Positions 26,170 through 35,705 of a stretch of 64,000 nt of DNA are shown here, piece after piece. The first letter of the stretch is position 1. The number at the start of each line of letters is the position of its first letter. The stretch spans positions 1 to 64,000 of the forward strand of contig JADJBC010000048.1 of NCBI GenBank assembly GCA_016703945.1. The letters are read 5' to 3'. Below the pieces are notes generated by a model, which was not told the DNA's origin, did no database searches, and worked only from the letters and a program-made list of their open reading frames with translations. The position numbers were made by a program, and so were the translations under genes. Source of the stretch: Candidatus Aalborgicola danicus. GTDB lineage: Bacteria > Pseudomonadota > Gammaproteobacteria > Burkholderiales > Burkholderiaceae_C.

Positions 26170-26312
26170 GCCGTTTTCTGTGGTGTTTCGTCACGCTGAC
26201 GTTTTAAATATTTCATAGTATTCACCGAAGTCGTTGAACGTATATTTCGTTGACCGTAATCTTAAGTGGCGACTGTATTGGAACCCTAACCAACCGACGG
26301 GAACAGACCTCA

Positions 26313-26984
26313 ATGATTGATAAACCTTCTGCGGCCGCGTTAGCGCCGACGACGCTGATCGACAGCGACCACCCCGACGTAATCGCGTTTGCGCACGTCA
26401 ACGCCAGAGGCGCAACCGAACGTGAGCGGGCCGTCTCGTTGTACTACGCCGTACGCGATGGGTTCCGCTACGACCCGTACCGTATTGATCTCTCGCCCGC
26501 AGGCATGCGTGCAAGCCATGTGCTGTTGATCCGAGTCGGATGGTGCGTGACGAAAGCGTCACTACTGACCGCTGCGGCGCGCGCTGCTGGCATTCCGGCG
26601 CGCGTGGGTTACGCCGACGTACGTAACCACCTGTCGACTGAACGCATGCGGCAGATGATGCAAACCGACCTTTTCATCTGGCACGGCTACTCGGAAATGT
26701 GGCTCGATGGTACCTGGGTCAAGGCTACGCCTGCGTTCAATATCGAGCTATGCGAGCGCTTCGGCCTGCTACCCCTCGATTGGGATGGACGCGTTGATTC
26801 GCTCTACCACCCGTGCGACCGCGAGGGCCGGCGGCACATGGAATACGTGAACCAGCGAGGCAGTTTCTACGATGTGCCGCTGACGCGAATGGTCGCCGAT
26901 TTCTCTGTCACCTATCCGCGGCCTCGGATAACCGAAACTTCCGAGGCCTGCTTTGACGCAGATGTCGACCGGGAAACGCTATAA
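26313..26984 (+). CDS. Transglutaminase-like cysteine protein
   Basis: A 223-residue protein from MIDKPSAAALAPTT. The core has the transglutaminase-like triad: Cys in GWCVTKASLLTAAARAAGIPAR, His in FIWHGYSEMWLDG, and an Asp/Asn position in TWVKATPAFN. The segment ERAVSLYYAVRDGFRYDPY is typical of bacterial transglutaminase-like peptidases. No signal peptide is seen, so it is probably cytoplasmic. It lies 143 bp after the thioesterases on the same strand and may be part of the same regulated group. The substrate is unknown. Confidence 0.82.
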   Translation: MIDKPSAAALAPTTLIDSDHPDVIAFAHVNARGATERERAVSLYYAVRDGFRYDPYRIDLSPAGMRASHVLLIRVGWCVTKASLLTAAARAAGIPARVGYADVRNHLSTERMRQMMQTDLFIWHGYSEMWLDGTWVKATPAFNIELCERFGLLPLDWDGRVDSLYHPCDREGRRHMEYVNQRGSFYDVPLTRMVADFSVTYPRPRITETSEACFDADVDRETL

Positions 26985-27240
26985 GCGTAGGCGTGCCCGC
27001 GTTAAGACAAGCTGTCTTGCAAAACCAGCTCCCATTGCGGCTTTTGGCTTGATTTGATGATAAAAAAATGAGAAATCAACTTAGGCGGCTTTGCGTTGCC
27101 AGGACAGCGCATCCACTTGGCTGATCCTTTGGTTGCTGACGACGAAAGTCCCAGCATGTAGATCTACACCCTTGGGCGAAACCTACGATGTCGAAGACTG
27201 GCTGCCTAATACTGACTCACTTCAGTCGCGCCCATGATGT

Positions 27241-28125
27241 CTAGAACAGGAAGCCGAGCGAAAAGACTTGCTCGCTCATCCAGATCGTCTGGTCCGCCGT
27301 GCCCTTGTAAACAGGCACACCCTTCAGCGCACCGTATGCGAACTTCTGCGTCAATTCGCCGTAGATGGATTTGTAGATGCGGTAGCGCAGACCCACTTCC
27401 GTACCCACGGTCCAGCCATTTAGTTGCCACCAGTCGTTACTGGAGAAGCAGCAGATGTTTTCGTTCTTCGGGCCTACCTGGTTCTCCTTTCCGAAAATGG
27501 TGTTGTCCGCATGCGGCAGCAAAATGCCCGCGCCAACGCGGCTGATCAATTGCAGGTGGCCTGCCTGTTGCTCAGGCCCGCGCAAATGTTTCAACCACAC
27601 CGCATTGACCATGACATGGTTCAGGCCGTTGTGCAGCGCGTAGGTGAAGTTCTGCGGCGTTAGCGCCATGCTGCCGGGCGCAGGCTGGTTGTTGATGGTT
27701 CCGCTGACCGATGCGGTTTGGCCGAAATCAGTGTTGTATTTGGTGTGGTCCAGCGAAAACTCGATCGCGAACGTCTTCTCCGGATTCATGAACTTTCCAA
27801 TCCGAATATTTTCCTGCGGATTGGTGAAGTCGAAATTGACCAGCGAATTGAGTGTATCCGACACACTGCCGGGAAAGTCACTCGCAGCGGCCTTGTGCAC
27901 CGTGAAGTCATTGCCCAACTCGGGCTGGGACACATGGATGTCGCTGGGTGCGTACTGCTGGCGGCTGTAGCCCCACGAAAAATACCATTTGCCCTCATCC
28001 TTGAGGGCGCGGTTGAAGCTTTCCTTGGTGGAGTCCTGCGGAGCGCCCTGTGCCAACACTGTGGCGCACGGTGCCAGGGAAACCAGCACAGCGGCCAGGA
28101 AGTGCTTGGAGATTCGTGTTTTCAT
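27241..28125 (-). CDS. Outer-membrane beta-barrel-like protein
   Basis: A 294-residue protein from MKTRISKHFLAAVLVSLAPC, with a signal peptide cleaved near VLAQGA. The mature part alternates hydrophobic and polar residues (KWYFSWGYSRQQYAPSDIHV, FAIEFSLDHTKYNTDFG, EVGLRYRIYKSIYGELTQKF) and ends in Phe (VFSLGFLF), as outer-membrane barrels do. A Cys pair occurs in NENICCFSS. I do not recognise a specific family. The 256-bp gap before the transglutaminase-like gene holds no gene I can support. Confidence 0.7.
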   Translation of the reverse strand: MKTRISKHFLAAVLVSLAPCATVLAQGAPQDSTKESFNRALKDEGKWYFSWGYSRQQYAPSDIHVSQPELGNDFTVHKAAASDFPGSVSDTLNSLVNFDFTNPQENIRIGKFMNPEKTFAIEFSLDHTKYNTDFGQTASVSGTINNQPAPGSMALTPQNFTYALHNGLNHVMVNAVWLKHLRGPEQQAGHLQLISRVGAGILLPHADNTIFGKENQVGPKNENICCFSSNDWWQLNGWTVGTEVGLRYRIYKSIYGELTQKFAYGALKGVPVYKGTADQTIWMSEQVFSLGFLF

Positions 28126-28149
28126 AGAGCTCCATTGTATTGGCACACC

Positions 28150-28604
28150 TCAAAGTGTCAGGATCGAGCACCCAGTTGTTTGACGTGCCTCATGGTCTTT
28201 GTGTGCCTGCGGCACCTGGTCCAACGCATAGTGCTGGCCGATATGGATCTTGACTTTGCCGCTCTGCCCTACCGCAAACAGATCAGCCACACATGGCCTG
28301 TGTTCTCTCGCGGGTGGTGATGTGGCAAAACAGCGTCAAGCGCGTGACATATAGCGAACCCTTGGGCGCCAGAATGCCGGGCGCAAACGGGGCGACCGGA
28401 CCGGACGCCGCGCCAAAGCAGGCCATCAGGCCAAAGGGTTCCAAACAACCCAGCGATTTGTCGAACGTATCCTTGCCCACCGAGTCGTAGACCACCTTGA
28501 CGCCCTTGCCACCGGTAATCTTCTTGACCTTGGCAACAAAATTATCTGCTACATAATTGATAGCGCTCTCCGCACCATTGGCAAGCGCCAGAGCACTTTT
28601 TATG
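28150..28604 (-). pseudogene. qor: NADPH:quinone reductase fragment, cut by IS30
   Basis: The minus strand encodes the C-terminal half of a zeta-crystallin-like quinone reductase: VKKITGGKGVKVVYDSVGKDTF, LEPFGLMACFGAASGPV and, after a frame break near 28295, ADLFAVGQSGKVKIHIGQHYAL. The N-terminal half with most of the NADPH-binding fold is missing. The gene stops at the IS30 element, and the far side of the element does not carry the missing part. A deletion must therefore have accompanied or followed the insertion. Confidence 0.85.
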
Positions 28605-29698
28605 GGCGGATTCAAGTACGAAGTGCAACGCTTTAGAAACGGGTTGGGTCAAGAGTGAATAGGATGCACTTTTGTGACCGGCCAGTCCCAAACGTTGCAC
28701 CATGACCTATACACACTTGACCCAAGAAGAACGATACCAAATCCACAGTCTCCGACGCCAAGGACTCCTGTGTCGCAAATTGCCGCAGAACTTGGACGCA
28801 GCACCTCGACGATCAGCCGCGAGCTCAGGCGCAATGCCAGCGCGCGGGGCTACCAACCTGCACTGGCCCAAGATAAAGCCACTGCGCGACAGACACAGCG
28901 TCGCAATGCACGCCAGTTCGATGCGGCGCAGTGGCAACTCGTGGAGCTGTATCTGCGCCTGAGCCTGTCTCCCCAGCAAGTCAGTGACCGCCTGGCTTTA
29001 GAGGATCGTTTATCGATCAGCACCGAAGCCATCTACCAATACGCCTATGCCAACAAAGCACAAAGGCGGTGATTTAGTGGGGTACCTGCGGTGTCAAAAG
29101 CTTCGCAGGAAGCGCTATGCCAGTGGGCGCGAGCGCCGTGGGGTACTCAAGAACCGGGTCGGAATTGAACATCGCCCCGCAGTGGTGGATAGCAAGAAGC
29201 GCATAGGCGACTGGGAGGGCGATACGGTGATCGGCGGGGGGCGCAAAGGCGTGTTGGTGACACTGGTGGAACGCAAGTCCCGCTATACCTTGGCGTACCC
29301 ACTACGCTCCAAGCACAGTGCGGGGGTGACGCAGGCCATTGTCGATTTGCTGCGCCCCCACAGACATGCCTGCAAGACACTGACCTTTGACAACGGCAAG
29401 GAGTTCGCCGAGCACGAATTCATTGCAAGTTGTTTGAGGGCGAAGGTGTACTTTGCCAAGCCCTACTGCTCATGGCAGCGTGGGCTCAATGAGAACACCA
29501 ACGGGCTGCTGCGACAGTTCTTTCCAAAGGGGTGCAGTTTGCTCAAGGTGACACAGGCTCAGGTCGATGAAGCTGTGTACTTACTCAATCATCGGCCTCG
29601 TAAGTGCCTGGGCTATCGCACACCGCATGAGGTCTTCTACAACCTACCCGTCAGACCTCTTACACTGCATTCTGTTGCACTTTGTACTTGAATCCGCC
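28605..29698. mobile_element. IS30-family insertion sequence, about 1.09 kb
   Basis: The ends are inverted repeats starting GGCGGATTCAAGTACGAAGT on the left; the right end is its close reverse complement. ATG flanks both ends (28602-28604 and 29699-29701), a 3-bp target duplication as IS30 elements make. The element carries one transposase gene with two frame breaks. Confidence 0.88.
28702..29691 (+). pseudogene. IS30-family transposase, two frame breaks
   Basis: The protein starts MTYTHLTQEERYQIHSL, the usual IS30 opening. It continues after a break near 28772 with IAAELGRSTSTISRELRRN (helix-turn-helix) and, after a second break near 29060, with the DDE domain: KRIGDWEGDTVIGGG, FDNGKEFAEHE and GLNENTNGLLRQFFPKG. 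The second break is an extra A in GCACAAAGG, and the first fits loss of an A in GGAAC, so both could be homopolymer errors. If real, the element cannot move by itself. Confidence 0.88.
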
Positions 29699-29721
29699 AT
29701 GAACTTCTCTGGAAAACCGGC

Positions 29722-31122
29722 TCACTGCCAGCCACCACCCAGCACCTTGTACAAGCTCACCAGGTTTTGCACCTGCTGCAACTGCACCTGAACCACGGCC
29801 TGCTGCGCCACAAACAGCGAGCGTTGTGCATCCAGCACGTCGAACGAACTGGATGCTCCGTGCTTGAAACGCAGGTCCACCAGCTGCATGCGGGTTTGCT
29901 CCGCAGTCAGTTGCGCGGTTTGTGCGCGCAGTTGCTCTGTCAGCGTCGTGCGGCCAGCCAGTGCGTCAGCCACTTCCTTGAAGCCGGTTTGAATGGCCTT
30001 CTCGTACTGGGTCACCGCGATGTCGCGCTGGACCTTGGCACTGTCCAGGTTGGCGCTGTTGCGTCCGGCGTCAAAGATCGGCAGCAACAGTTGCGGCACG
30101 AAGGTCCATGCTGTCGCACCGCCGCCATTGAACAGCTTGTCCAGATCACTGCTGGCCACGCCCACGCTGCCTGTCAGCGTGATGCGCGGGAAGAAGGCGG
30201 CACGCGCCGCGCCGATATTGGCGTTGTTGGCCAGCAGTTGTTGCTCTGCTGCGCGGATGTCAGGCCTGCGGACCAACACGTCGGAAGGCACGCCAGCCGG
30301 TAGATCGGTCACCAGGCCTTGGGCTGTCAGTGGCAAGCCTGCGGGCAGGCTAGTCGGTACGGCTTGGCCCAGCAACAGCGCAAGGCTGCTTTCATCCTGC
30401 GCGCGCTGGCGCGTGGTCTGGGCCAGTGCAACGTTGGCGGCTTCCAGCAAAGACTCGGCCTGGCTCAGGTCCAGCCTGGAGGCCGCTTCGTTGTCGAACT
30501 TCAGCTTGGTGAGTTTCAGCGAGTCCTGGCGCGTGGTCAACGCAGACTGCGCAATGCGCAGCAGCTCATCATCGGCCAGCAGGTTCAGGTAGGTGTTGGC
30601 AACCGAAGCCACCAACGCCATCTGCACTGTCTTGCGGGCTTCTTCGGTACCCAGTAGTTGGGCTTGTGCCGAGTCCTTCAGCGAAGCAACACGACCAAAC
30701 AGGTCCAGCTCATAGGCCGTGACGCTCAGACCCGCGGTGTACAGGCTGGTGATCTCGCCGGAAGCGGCCGGGCCGCGCGAGCCGTTGATACCCGCGTTGA
30801 CCGTAGGCCACTGGTCGGACCGGCGCACGCCGAATTGCGCACGTGCCTGCTCGATGTTCAGCACCGCAATTCGCAGGTCGCGGTTGTTTTGCAGCGCCAG
30901 GCCCACCAGTGCTTTCAGTCGCGCATCCTGGAAGAACTGTTGCCAACCCAAATCAGCCGTAGGCCGCACGCCGGCACCGGCTGAGGGCTTGTTGTCAAAG
31001 CTGGATGCCACGGGCGCTGGGGGGCGCCGGTATTCGGGTGCCAAGCTCATGCAGCCGCCCAGCAGCAGGGCCACGGCCAGGAGGACGAGACGGGGCGTAT
31101 TAGAGTACATAGATTTATTCAT
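29722..31122 (-). CDS. oprM: RND efflux outer-membrane lipoprotein, OprM/AdeC family
   Basis: A 466-residue outer-membrane channel. The start MNKSMYSNTPRLVLLAVALLL is followed by the lipobox LLGGC and EYRRPPAPV, as in OprM-type factors. Two repeated Gly/Ala-rich domains follow (ARAQFGVRRSDQWPTVNAGI and IGAARAAFFPRITLTGSVG), with the conserved D-x-x-R-A-E/A-Q in RRPDIRAAEQQL. The trimer forms the channel through which the RND pump expels drugs. It overlaps acrB by 8 bp. The stop lies only 20 bp from the IS30 element. Confidence 0.93.
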   Translation of the reverse strand: MNKSMYSNTPRLVLLAVALLLGGCMSLAPEYRRPPAPVASSFDNKPSAGAGVRPTADLGWQQFFQDARLKALVGLALQNNRDLRIAVLNIEQARAQFGVRRSDQWPTVNAGINGSRGPAASGEITSLYTAGLSVTAYELDLFGRVASLKDSAQAQLLGTEEARKTVQMALVASVANTYLNLLADDELLRIAQSALTTRQDSLKLTKLKFDNEAASRLDLSQAESLLEAANVALAQTTRQRAQDESSLALLLGQAVPTSLPAGLPLTAQGLVTDLPAGVPSDVLVRRPDIRAAEQQLLANNANIGAARAAFFPRITLTGSVGVASSDLDKLFNGGGATAWTFVPQLLLPIFDAGRNSANLDSAKVQRDIAVTQYEKAIQTGFKEVADALAGRTTLTEQLRAQTAQLTAEQTRMQLVDLRFKHGASSSFDVLDAQRSLFVAQQAVVQVQLQQVQNLVSLYKVLGGGWQ

Positions 31123-34100
31123 GGCTGTCCACTCCAATCTGGTGGGCATGCTGCACATCAAACTGCCGCTGGCGTTCGCTTCCCTTGAAAATACCGCGCA
31201 CCAATACAAAGAAGATCGGCACAAAGAACACGGCCAGGATGGTTCCGATCAGGCTGCCACCGATGACGCCGGTGCCGATGGCGCGCTGGCTGGCCGAGCC
31301 CGCACCGCTGGCAATCGCCAGGGGCAACACACCCAGCATGAACGCCATTGACGTCATCAGGATGGGGCGGAAGCGCATGTGTGCCGCGGCCAGCGCCGCC
31401 TCGACCACGCTCTTGCCTTGCGCTTGCAAGTCTTTCGCAAATTCGATGATCAGAATCGCGTTCTTCGCCGACAGGCCGATGATGGTGATCAGGCCGACCT
31501 GGAAGTAGACGTCGTTCGCGTAGCCGCGCAGCAGGGTGGCCAACAGCACACCCAGCACGCCCATGGGCACAACCAGAATCACCGCCAGTGGGATGGACCA
31601 GCTCTCGTACAGTGCAGCCAGACACAGGAACACTGCCAGAATCGCAAAGCCGTATAGGACGATGGCTTGCGAGCCAGCCAGTTTTTCTTCGCGGGACTGA
31701 CCTGTCCATTCAAACGCAAAACCTTCCGGCAACTGCTTGGCCAGGTTTTCCATTTCAGTCATCGCGTCACCCGAGCTGAAGCCGGGGGCCGCGCTGCCGT
31801 CAATACGCATTGCAGGGTAGCCGTTGTAGCGTACGGTCTGCATCGCACCCTTGATCCAGCGCGTACTGGCGAATGCCGACAGTGGCACCGGCTTGCCTTG
31901 AGCGTTGGATGCAGTCAGTCGGAGGATGTCTTCCGGCTGCATGCGCGCCTGCGCATCGGCCTGCACCACGACGCGCTGCAAGCGGCCCTGGTTCGGGAAG
32001 TCGTTGATGTAGGCCGAGCCCAGCGCCGTCGAGATGGTGCTGTTAATGGAGTCAAACGACACACCCAGCGCATTCGCCTTGTCGCGGTCGATGTCGACCT
32101 GCAATTGCGAAGCATCTTCCAGCCCGTTCGGGCGCACCTGTGTCAGCACCTTGCTCTTGGACGCCATGCCCAACAGCTGGTTGCGTGCGCCCAGAAGCGC
32201 ATCGTGGCCTTTGCCGCCGCGGTCTTGCAGACGGAAGGTAAAGCCGGAGGCGGTACCGAGTTCAGGGATGGGTGGGGGCGACAGCGGAAAAATGAACGCA
32301 TCGCGAATGCCCATCAGGCCGCCGAAGGAGCGCTTGGCCAGCGACTCCGCCGAATGTTCAGGTCCCGAGCGTTCATGCCAGTCTTTCAGCGTAACGAAGG
32401 CGAGGCCCGAGTTCTGGCCCTGGCCGGAGAAGTTGAAGCCCAAAATGCCAACCATGCTTTGCACTTCGGGCTGTTTCAGGATGAAGGCTTCCACCTGTTC
32501 CATCACGTTTTGCGTGCGCTCCAGCGTGGCGCCGGGCGGCAGGCTCACGTTGACCAGCATCGTGCCCTGGTCTTCACCGGGCAGGAACGAAGTGGGCAGG
32601 CGCACATACATCACCGCCACTGCAGCGATGATGGCCACATAGATGATCAGGTAGCGACCAGCGCGATTCAGGATGCGCGCAACCGTGCTCTCATAACCCT
32701 TGGCCGTTTTGGTAAAGCCGCGGTTGAACCAGCCGAAGAAGCCGGTCTTGGCGTGGTGGTGGCCAGCCTCAACCGGCTTGAGCAAAGTAGCGCACAGCGC
32801 GGGCGTCAACGACAACGCCATGAGCGCCGAGAAGCCGATCGAGCTGACCATGACCGCCGAGAACTGGCGGTAGATATTGCCGACCGAGCCGGCAAAGAAC
32901 GCCAGCGGCACGAACACCGCAATCAGCACCACGGTCACGCCGATGATGGCGCCCGAGATCTGGCCCATGGCCTTCTGCGTGGCTTCCAGCGGCGGCAGGC
33001 CTTCTTCGCTCATGATGCGTTCGACGTTTTCCACCACCACGATAGCGTCGTCCACGACGATACCGATCACCAGCACCATACCGAACATCGTCAGCACGTT
33101 GATCGAGAAGCCCAGGGCCTGCAGCATGCCGAAGGTTCCCAGCAGCGCCACCGGCACGACGATGGTCGGAATGATGGTGTAGCGGAAGCTTTGCAGGAAC
33201 AGAAGCATCACCAGGAACACGAGCACCACCGCTTCAATCAGCGTCTCAGCCACCTGGCTGATGGATATCTTGACGAAGCGCGAGCTGTCGTAAGGAATCG
33301 TCCACTTCACGCCCTTTGGGAAGTAGGGCTGCAGTTGCTCCATGCGCTCGCGTACCGCTTTGGCCGCGGCCAATGCGTTGCCGCTCGGCGCCAACTGGAC
33401 ACCAATGCCGGCAGCGGGCTTGCCATTCAGGCGCGCCGCAGTGGCAAAAGTCTGCGCCCCCAACTCAATGCGCGCCACGTCTTTGAGGCGTACGGCCGAG
33501 CCATCGGCATTCGCGCGCAGCACGATGTTGCCAAACTGCGTGGTGTTGGAGAGCTGACCGTCCACCACCACGGTGGCCGAGATCGACTGACCGGTGATGT
33601 TGGGCAGGTCACCAATCGCGCCGGGCGACACCTGCGCGTTTTGTGCACGGATGGCGGCGTTCACCTCGGCGGCTGACAGGTTGAAGCCGGTCAGCTTGGC
33701 TGGGTCAATCCAGATGCGCATGGCGCGCTCGGTGCCGAACAGCTGCGCCTGGCCAATGCCGGGCAAGCGCTGGATTTCTGGCAACACGTTGCGTGAGGCG
33801 TAGTCGCCCAAACCGACCACATCAATGTCCGGGTTGTCGGACGACAACATGATGAACATCAAAAAGTTGGAGCGCGATTTATCTACCCGCACACCGGCTT
33901 GGGTGACCGCAGCAGGCAGGCGCGGCGCGGCGCGCGACAGGCGGTTTTGTACGTCGACCTGGGCCAGGTCCGGGTTGGTACCGGTCTCAAAACTGATGGT
34001 GATGGTGCCGGTGCCGTTGGCTTGCGCGACCGATTCCATATAGATCATGCCGGGGGAACCGTTCATTTCACGCTCGATCACCGACAGTACGCTGTCTTCC

Positions 34101-34270
34101 AGCGTCTGCGCGGAGGCGCCGGGATAGCCGACCGAAATCACGATCGAGGGCGGTGCAACCGGCGGATACTGCGACACGGGCAATTGCGTGACAGCCACGC
34201 TGCCCATCACAATGATGAACAGCGCGATCACCCACGCAAAGATGGGGCGATTGATAAAAAACTGGGCCAT
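31115..34270 (-). CDS. acrB: RND multidrug efflux pump, AcrB/MexB (HAE1) family
   Basis: A 1051-residue inner-membrane transporter of the normal HAE1 length. It starts MAQFFINRPIFAWVIALF, the standard opening. The proton-relay aspartates are in GIVVDDAIVVVENVERIM, and the family motif of helix 6 region reads FVPLAFFAGSVGNIYRQFS. Twelve membrane helices and two large periplasmic loops are apparent. It uses proton motive force to export hydrophobic drugs, together with the adaptor and OprM. It lies 12 bp after the adaptor gene and is part of a three-gene operon. No damage is visible. Confidence 0.96.
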   Translation of the reverse strand: MAQFFINRPIFAWVIALFIIVMGSVAVTQLPVSQYPPVAPPSIVISVGYPGASAQTLEDSVLSVIEREMNGSPGMIYMESVAQANGTGTITISFETGTNPDLAQVDVQNRLSRAAPRLPAAVTQAGVRVDKSRSNFLMFIMLSSDNPDIDVVGLGDYASRNVLPEIQRLPGIGQAQLFGTERAMRIWIDPAKLTGFNLSAAEVNAAIRAQNAQVSPGAIGDLPNITGQSISATVVVDGQLSNTTQFGNIVLRANADGSAVRLKDVARIELGAQTFATAARLNGKPAAGIGVQLAPSGNALAAAKAVRERMEQLQPYFPKGVKWTIPYDSSRFVKISISQVAETLIEAVVLVFLVMLLFLQSFRYTIIPTIVVPVALLGTFGMLQALGFSINVLTMFGMVLVIGIVVDDAIVVVENVERIMSEEGLPPLEATQKAMGQISGAIIGVTVVLIAVFVPLAFFAGSVGNIYRQFSAVMVSSIGFSALMALSLTPALCATLLKPVEAGHHHAKTGFFGWFNRGFTKTAKGYESTVARILNRAGRYLIIYVAIIAAVAVMYVRLPTSFLPGEDQGTMLVNVSLPPGATLERTQNVMEQVEAFILKQPEVQSMVGILGFNFSGQGQNSGLAFVTLKDWHERSGPEHSAESLAKRSFGGLMGIRDAFIFPLSPPPIPELGTASGFTFRLQDRGGKGHDALLGARNQLLGMASKSKVLTQVRPNGLEDASQLQVDIDRDKANALGVSFDSINSTISTALGSAYINDFPNQGRLQRVVVQADAQARMQPEDILRLTASNAQGKPVPLSAFASTRWIKGAMQTVRYNGYPAMRIDGSAAPGFSSGDAMTEMENLAKQLPEGFAFEWTGQSREEKLAGSQAIVLYGFAILAVFLCLAALYESWSIPLAVILVVPMGVLGVLLATLLRGYANDVYFQVGLITIIGLSAKNAILIIEFAKDLQAQGKSVVEAALAAAHMRFRPILMTSMAFMLGVLPLAIASGAGSASQRAIGTGVIGGSLIGTILAVFFVPIFFVLVRGIFKGSERQRQFDVQHAHQIGVDSHE

Positions 34271-34282
34271 GAATCGACTCTC

Positions 34283-35554
34283 TTATTTCTTGTCAGATGC
34301 TGCGGCTGCGGGCGCGGAAGCGGCAGGCGCTGCAACAGATGCTGCGGGCCTGGAGCCCGGCGTCCAAGGCACAGGCTTGACCGGCGCACCGGGCACCATC
34401 ATTTTCTGGAAGCCGTCGGCGATGACCTGATCGCCGGCTTGCAGGCCGCCCAGAATCACCCACTGGCCGTTTTGCGAATTGCCGACCTTCACTGGGCGTG
34501 GGCCAGGCTTGTTCTCAGCGCCTACCACCAGCACGGTATCGCCTTGGTTGGTACGTGTTACGGCTTGCTGTGGCAGCAAGATGCCCGAAGGCAATTCGGC
34601 TTGTGACAGGCGCACGCGCACAAATTGGCCGGGCAGCAGCATGCCGTCGGGGTTGGGCACTTCAGCGCGCAGTGTGATCTGGCCGCTGGTGGCGTCCACC
34701 GTCAAGTCCGAGAACAGCAGCTTGCCAGCGCGTGGCAATTCGGTGCCGTCTTCCAGCACCACACGCACCGGCACCGAACCATCGCCCGCAGCGCGCAGTT
34801 GTTTGGAGGCAATCGCCTTGCGCAGGCGCAGCACTTCGGTGCTGGACTGCGTAAAGTTCACATAGACCGTGCTGGTTTGCTGAATCACGGCTAGCTGTGT
34901 GGCCTCGGCCGCGCTCACCAGAGCACCTTCTGTCACCAGCGACTGGCCAATGCGGCCCGAGATTGGTGCGTAGACGGATGCGTAATCGACGTTGATCTGT
35001 GCGGTTTGCGCCGCAGCTTTGGTCGTGGCAACATCAGCTTCGGCCTGCTTTTGTGCAGTTACCAGTGCGGTGTATTCCTGCTTGCTGACCGCGTTGGCTT
35101 CTACCAGCGGCTTGTAGCGCTCCACCTGTGCATTGGCCTGCGCCACATTTGCTTGCGCCTTGACCACGCTGGCCTGTGCGCTGTCCAGTGCGGCTTTGTA
35201 CGGGGCGGGATCGATCTGGTACAGCGCCTGGCCGGCCTTGACTTCACTGCCTTCGCGGAACAGGCTGCGCAGAACCACGCCGTTCACCCGCGCGCGCACT
35301 TGCGCCACGCGCACTGCGCTGACACGGCCGGGCAATTCGCTTTGCAGGGCAACAGCCTGCGGGGCAATGGTCACGACGCCCACTTCTGCAGGCGGCATAC
35401 CGCCTGCGCCGCCACCCGGCGCACCATCCTTGGCGCCGCAGGCGGCCAGCACCAATGCCACCGCGGTAGCCAACAGGGCGGCCTTGCCGGGGGGCCGGGA
35501 AAAGGAAGCAACGGAGGCAGGCGTGCGCACTGCAATCTGGCTAAACTGGGTCAT
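34283..35554 (-). CDS. acrA: RND efflux periplasmic adaptor, AcrA/MexA family
   Basis: A 423-residue membrane-fusion protein. The N-terminus carries a lipoprotein-type signal ending ALVLAACGAKD. The lipoyl-like half motifs are VRARVNGVVLRSLFREGSEV and YASVYAPISGRIGQSLVTEG, separated by an alpha-hairpin (SAQASVVKAQANVAQANAQV). The tail is Ala/Pro-rich and ends SDKK. It links the AcrB-like pump to the outer-membrane channel. It is first in the operon and divergent from the TetR gene, whose product probably represses it. Confidence 0.95.
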   Translation of the reverse strand: MTQFSQIAVRTPASVASFSRPPGKAALLATAVALVLAACGAKDGAPGGGAGGMPPAEVGVVTIAPQAVALQSELPGRVSAVRVAQVRARVNGVVLRSLFREGSEVKAGQALYQIDPAPYKAALDSAQASVVKAQANVAQANAQVERYKPLVEANAVSKQEYTALVTAQKQAEADVATTKAAAQTAQINVDYASVYAPISGRIGQSLVTEGALVSAAEATQLAVIQQTSTVYVNFTQSSTEVLRLRKAIASKQLRAAGDGSVPVRVVLEDGTELPRAGKLLFSDLTVDATSGQITLRAEVPNPDGMLLPGQFVRVRLSQAELPSGILLPQQAVTRTNQGDTVLVVGAENKPGPRPVKVGNSQNGQWVILGGLQAGDQVIADGFQKMMVPGAPVKPVPWTPGSRPAASVAAPAASAPAAAASDKK

Positions 35555-35657
35555 GGGTAAGCCTTCGTTAGAAAAATAAGGGCGCAGACGGAAAAGCCGT
35601 CAGAAAAATAAACCAGGTGGGGGAACCTCGTTAATTGGAGATTCAACTCTAGTATAT

Positions 35658-35675
35658 ATACACTTATGAATGTAT
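35658..35675. promoter_or_regulatory. Probable TetR operator between acrA and acrR
   Basis: ATACACTTATGAATGTAT has inverted arms ATACA and TGTAT and resembles operators of AcrR/TtgR-type repressors, which read TACA...TGTA around CATGAA/TATGAA. It sits 30 bp before the TetR gene and about 100 bp from the acrA start in the 151-bp divergent region, where it could control both promoters. Confidence 0.65.
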
Positions 35676-35705
35676 TCTGACAGACCCTAAGAATCCGTTT
35701 TAGCC

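Noticed and set aside
31667..33676. 669-codon plus-strand frame, rich in His, Gln and Arg
   Set aside because: It lies opposite the intact acrB gene and its composition is that of an antisense frame.
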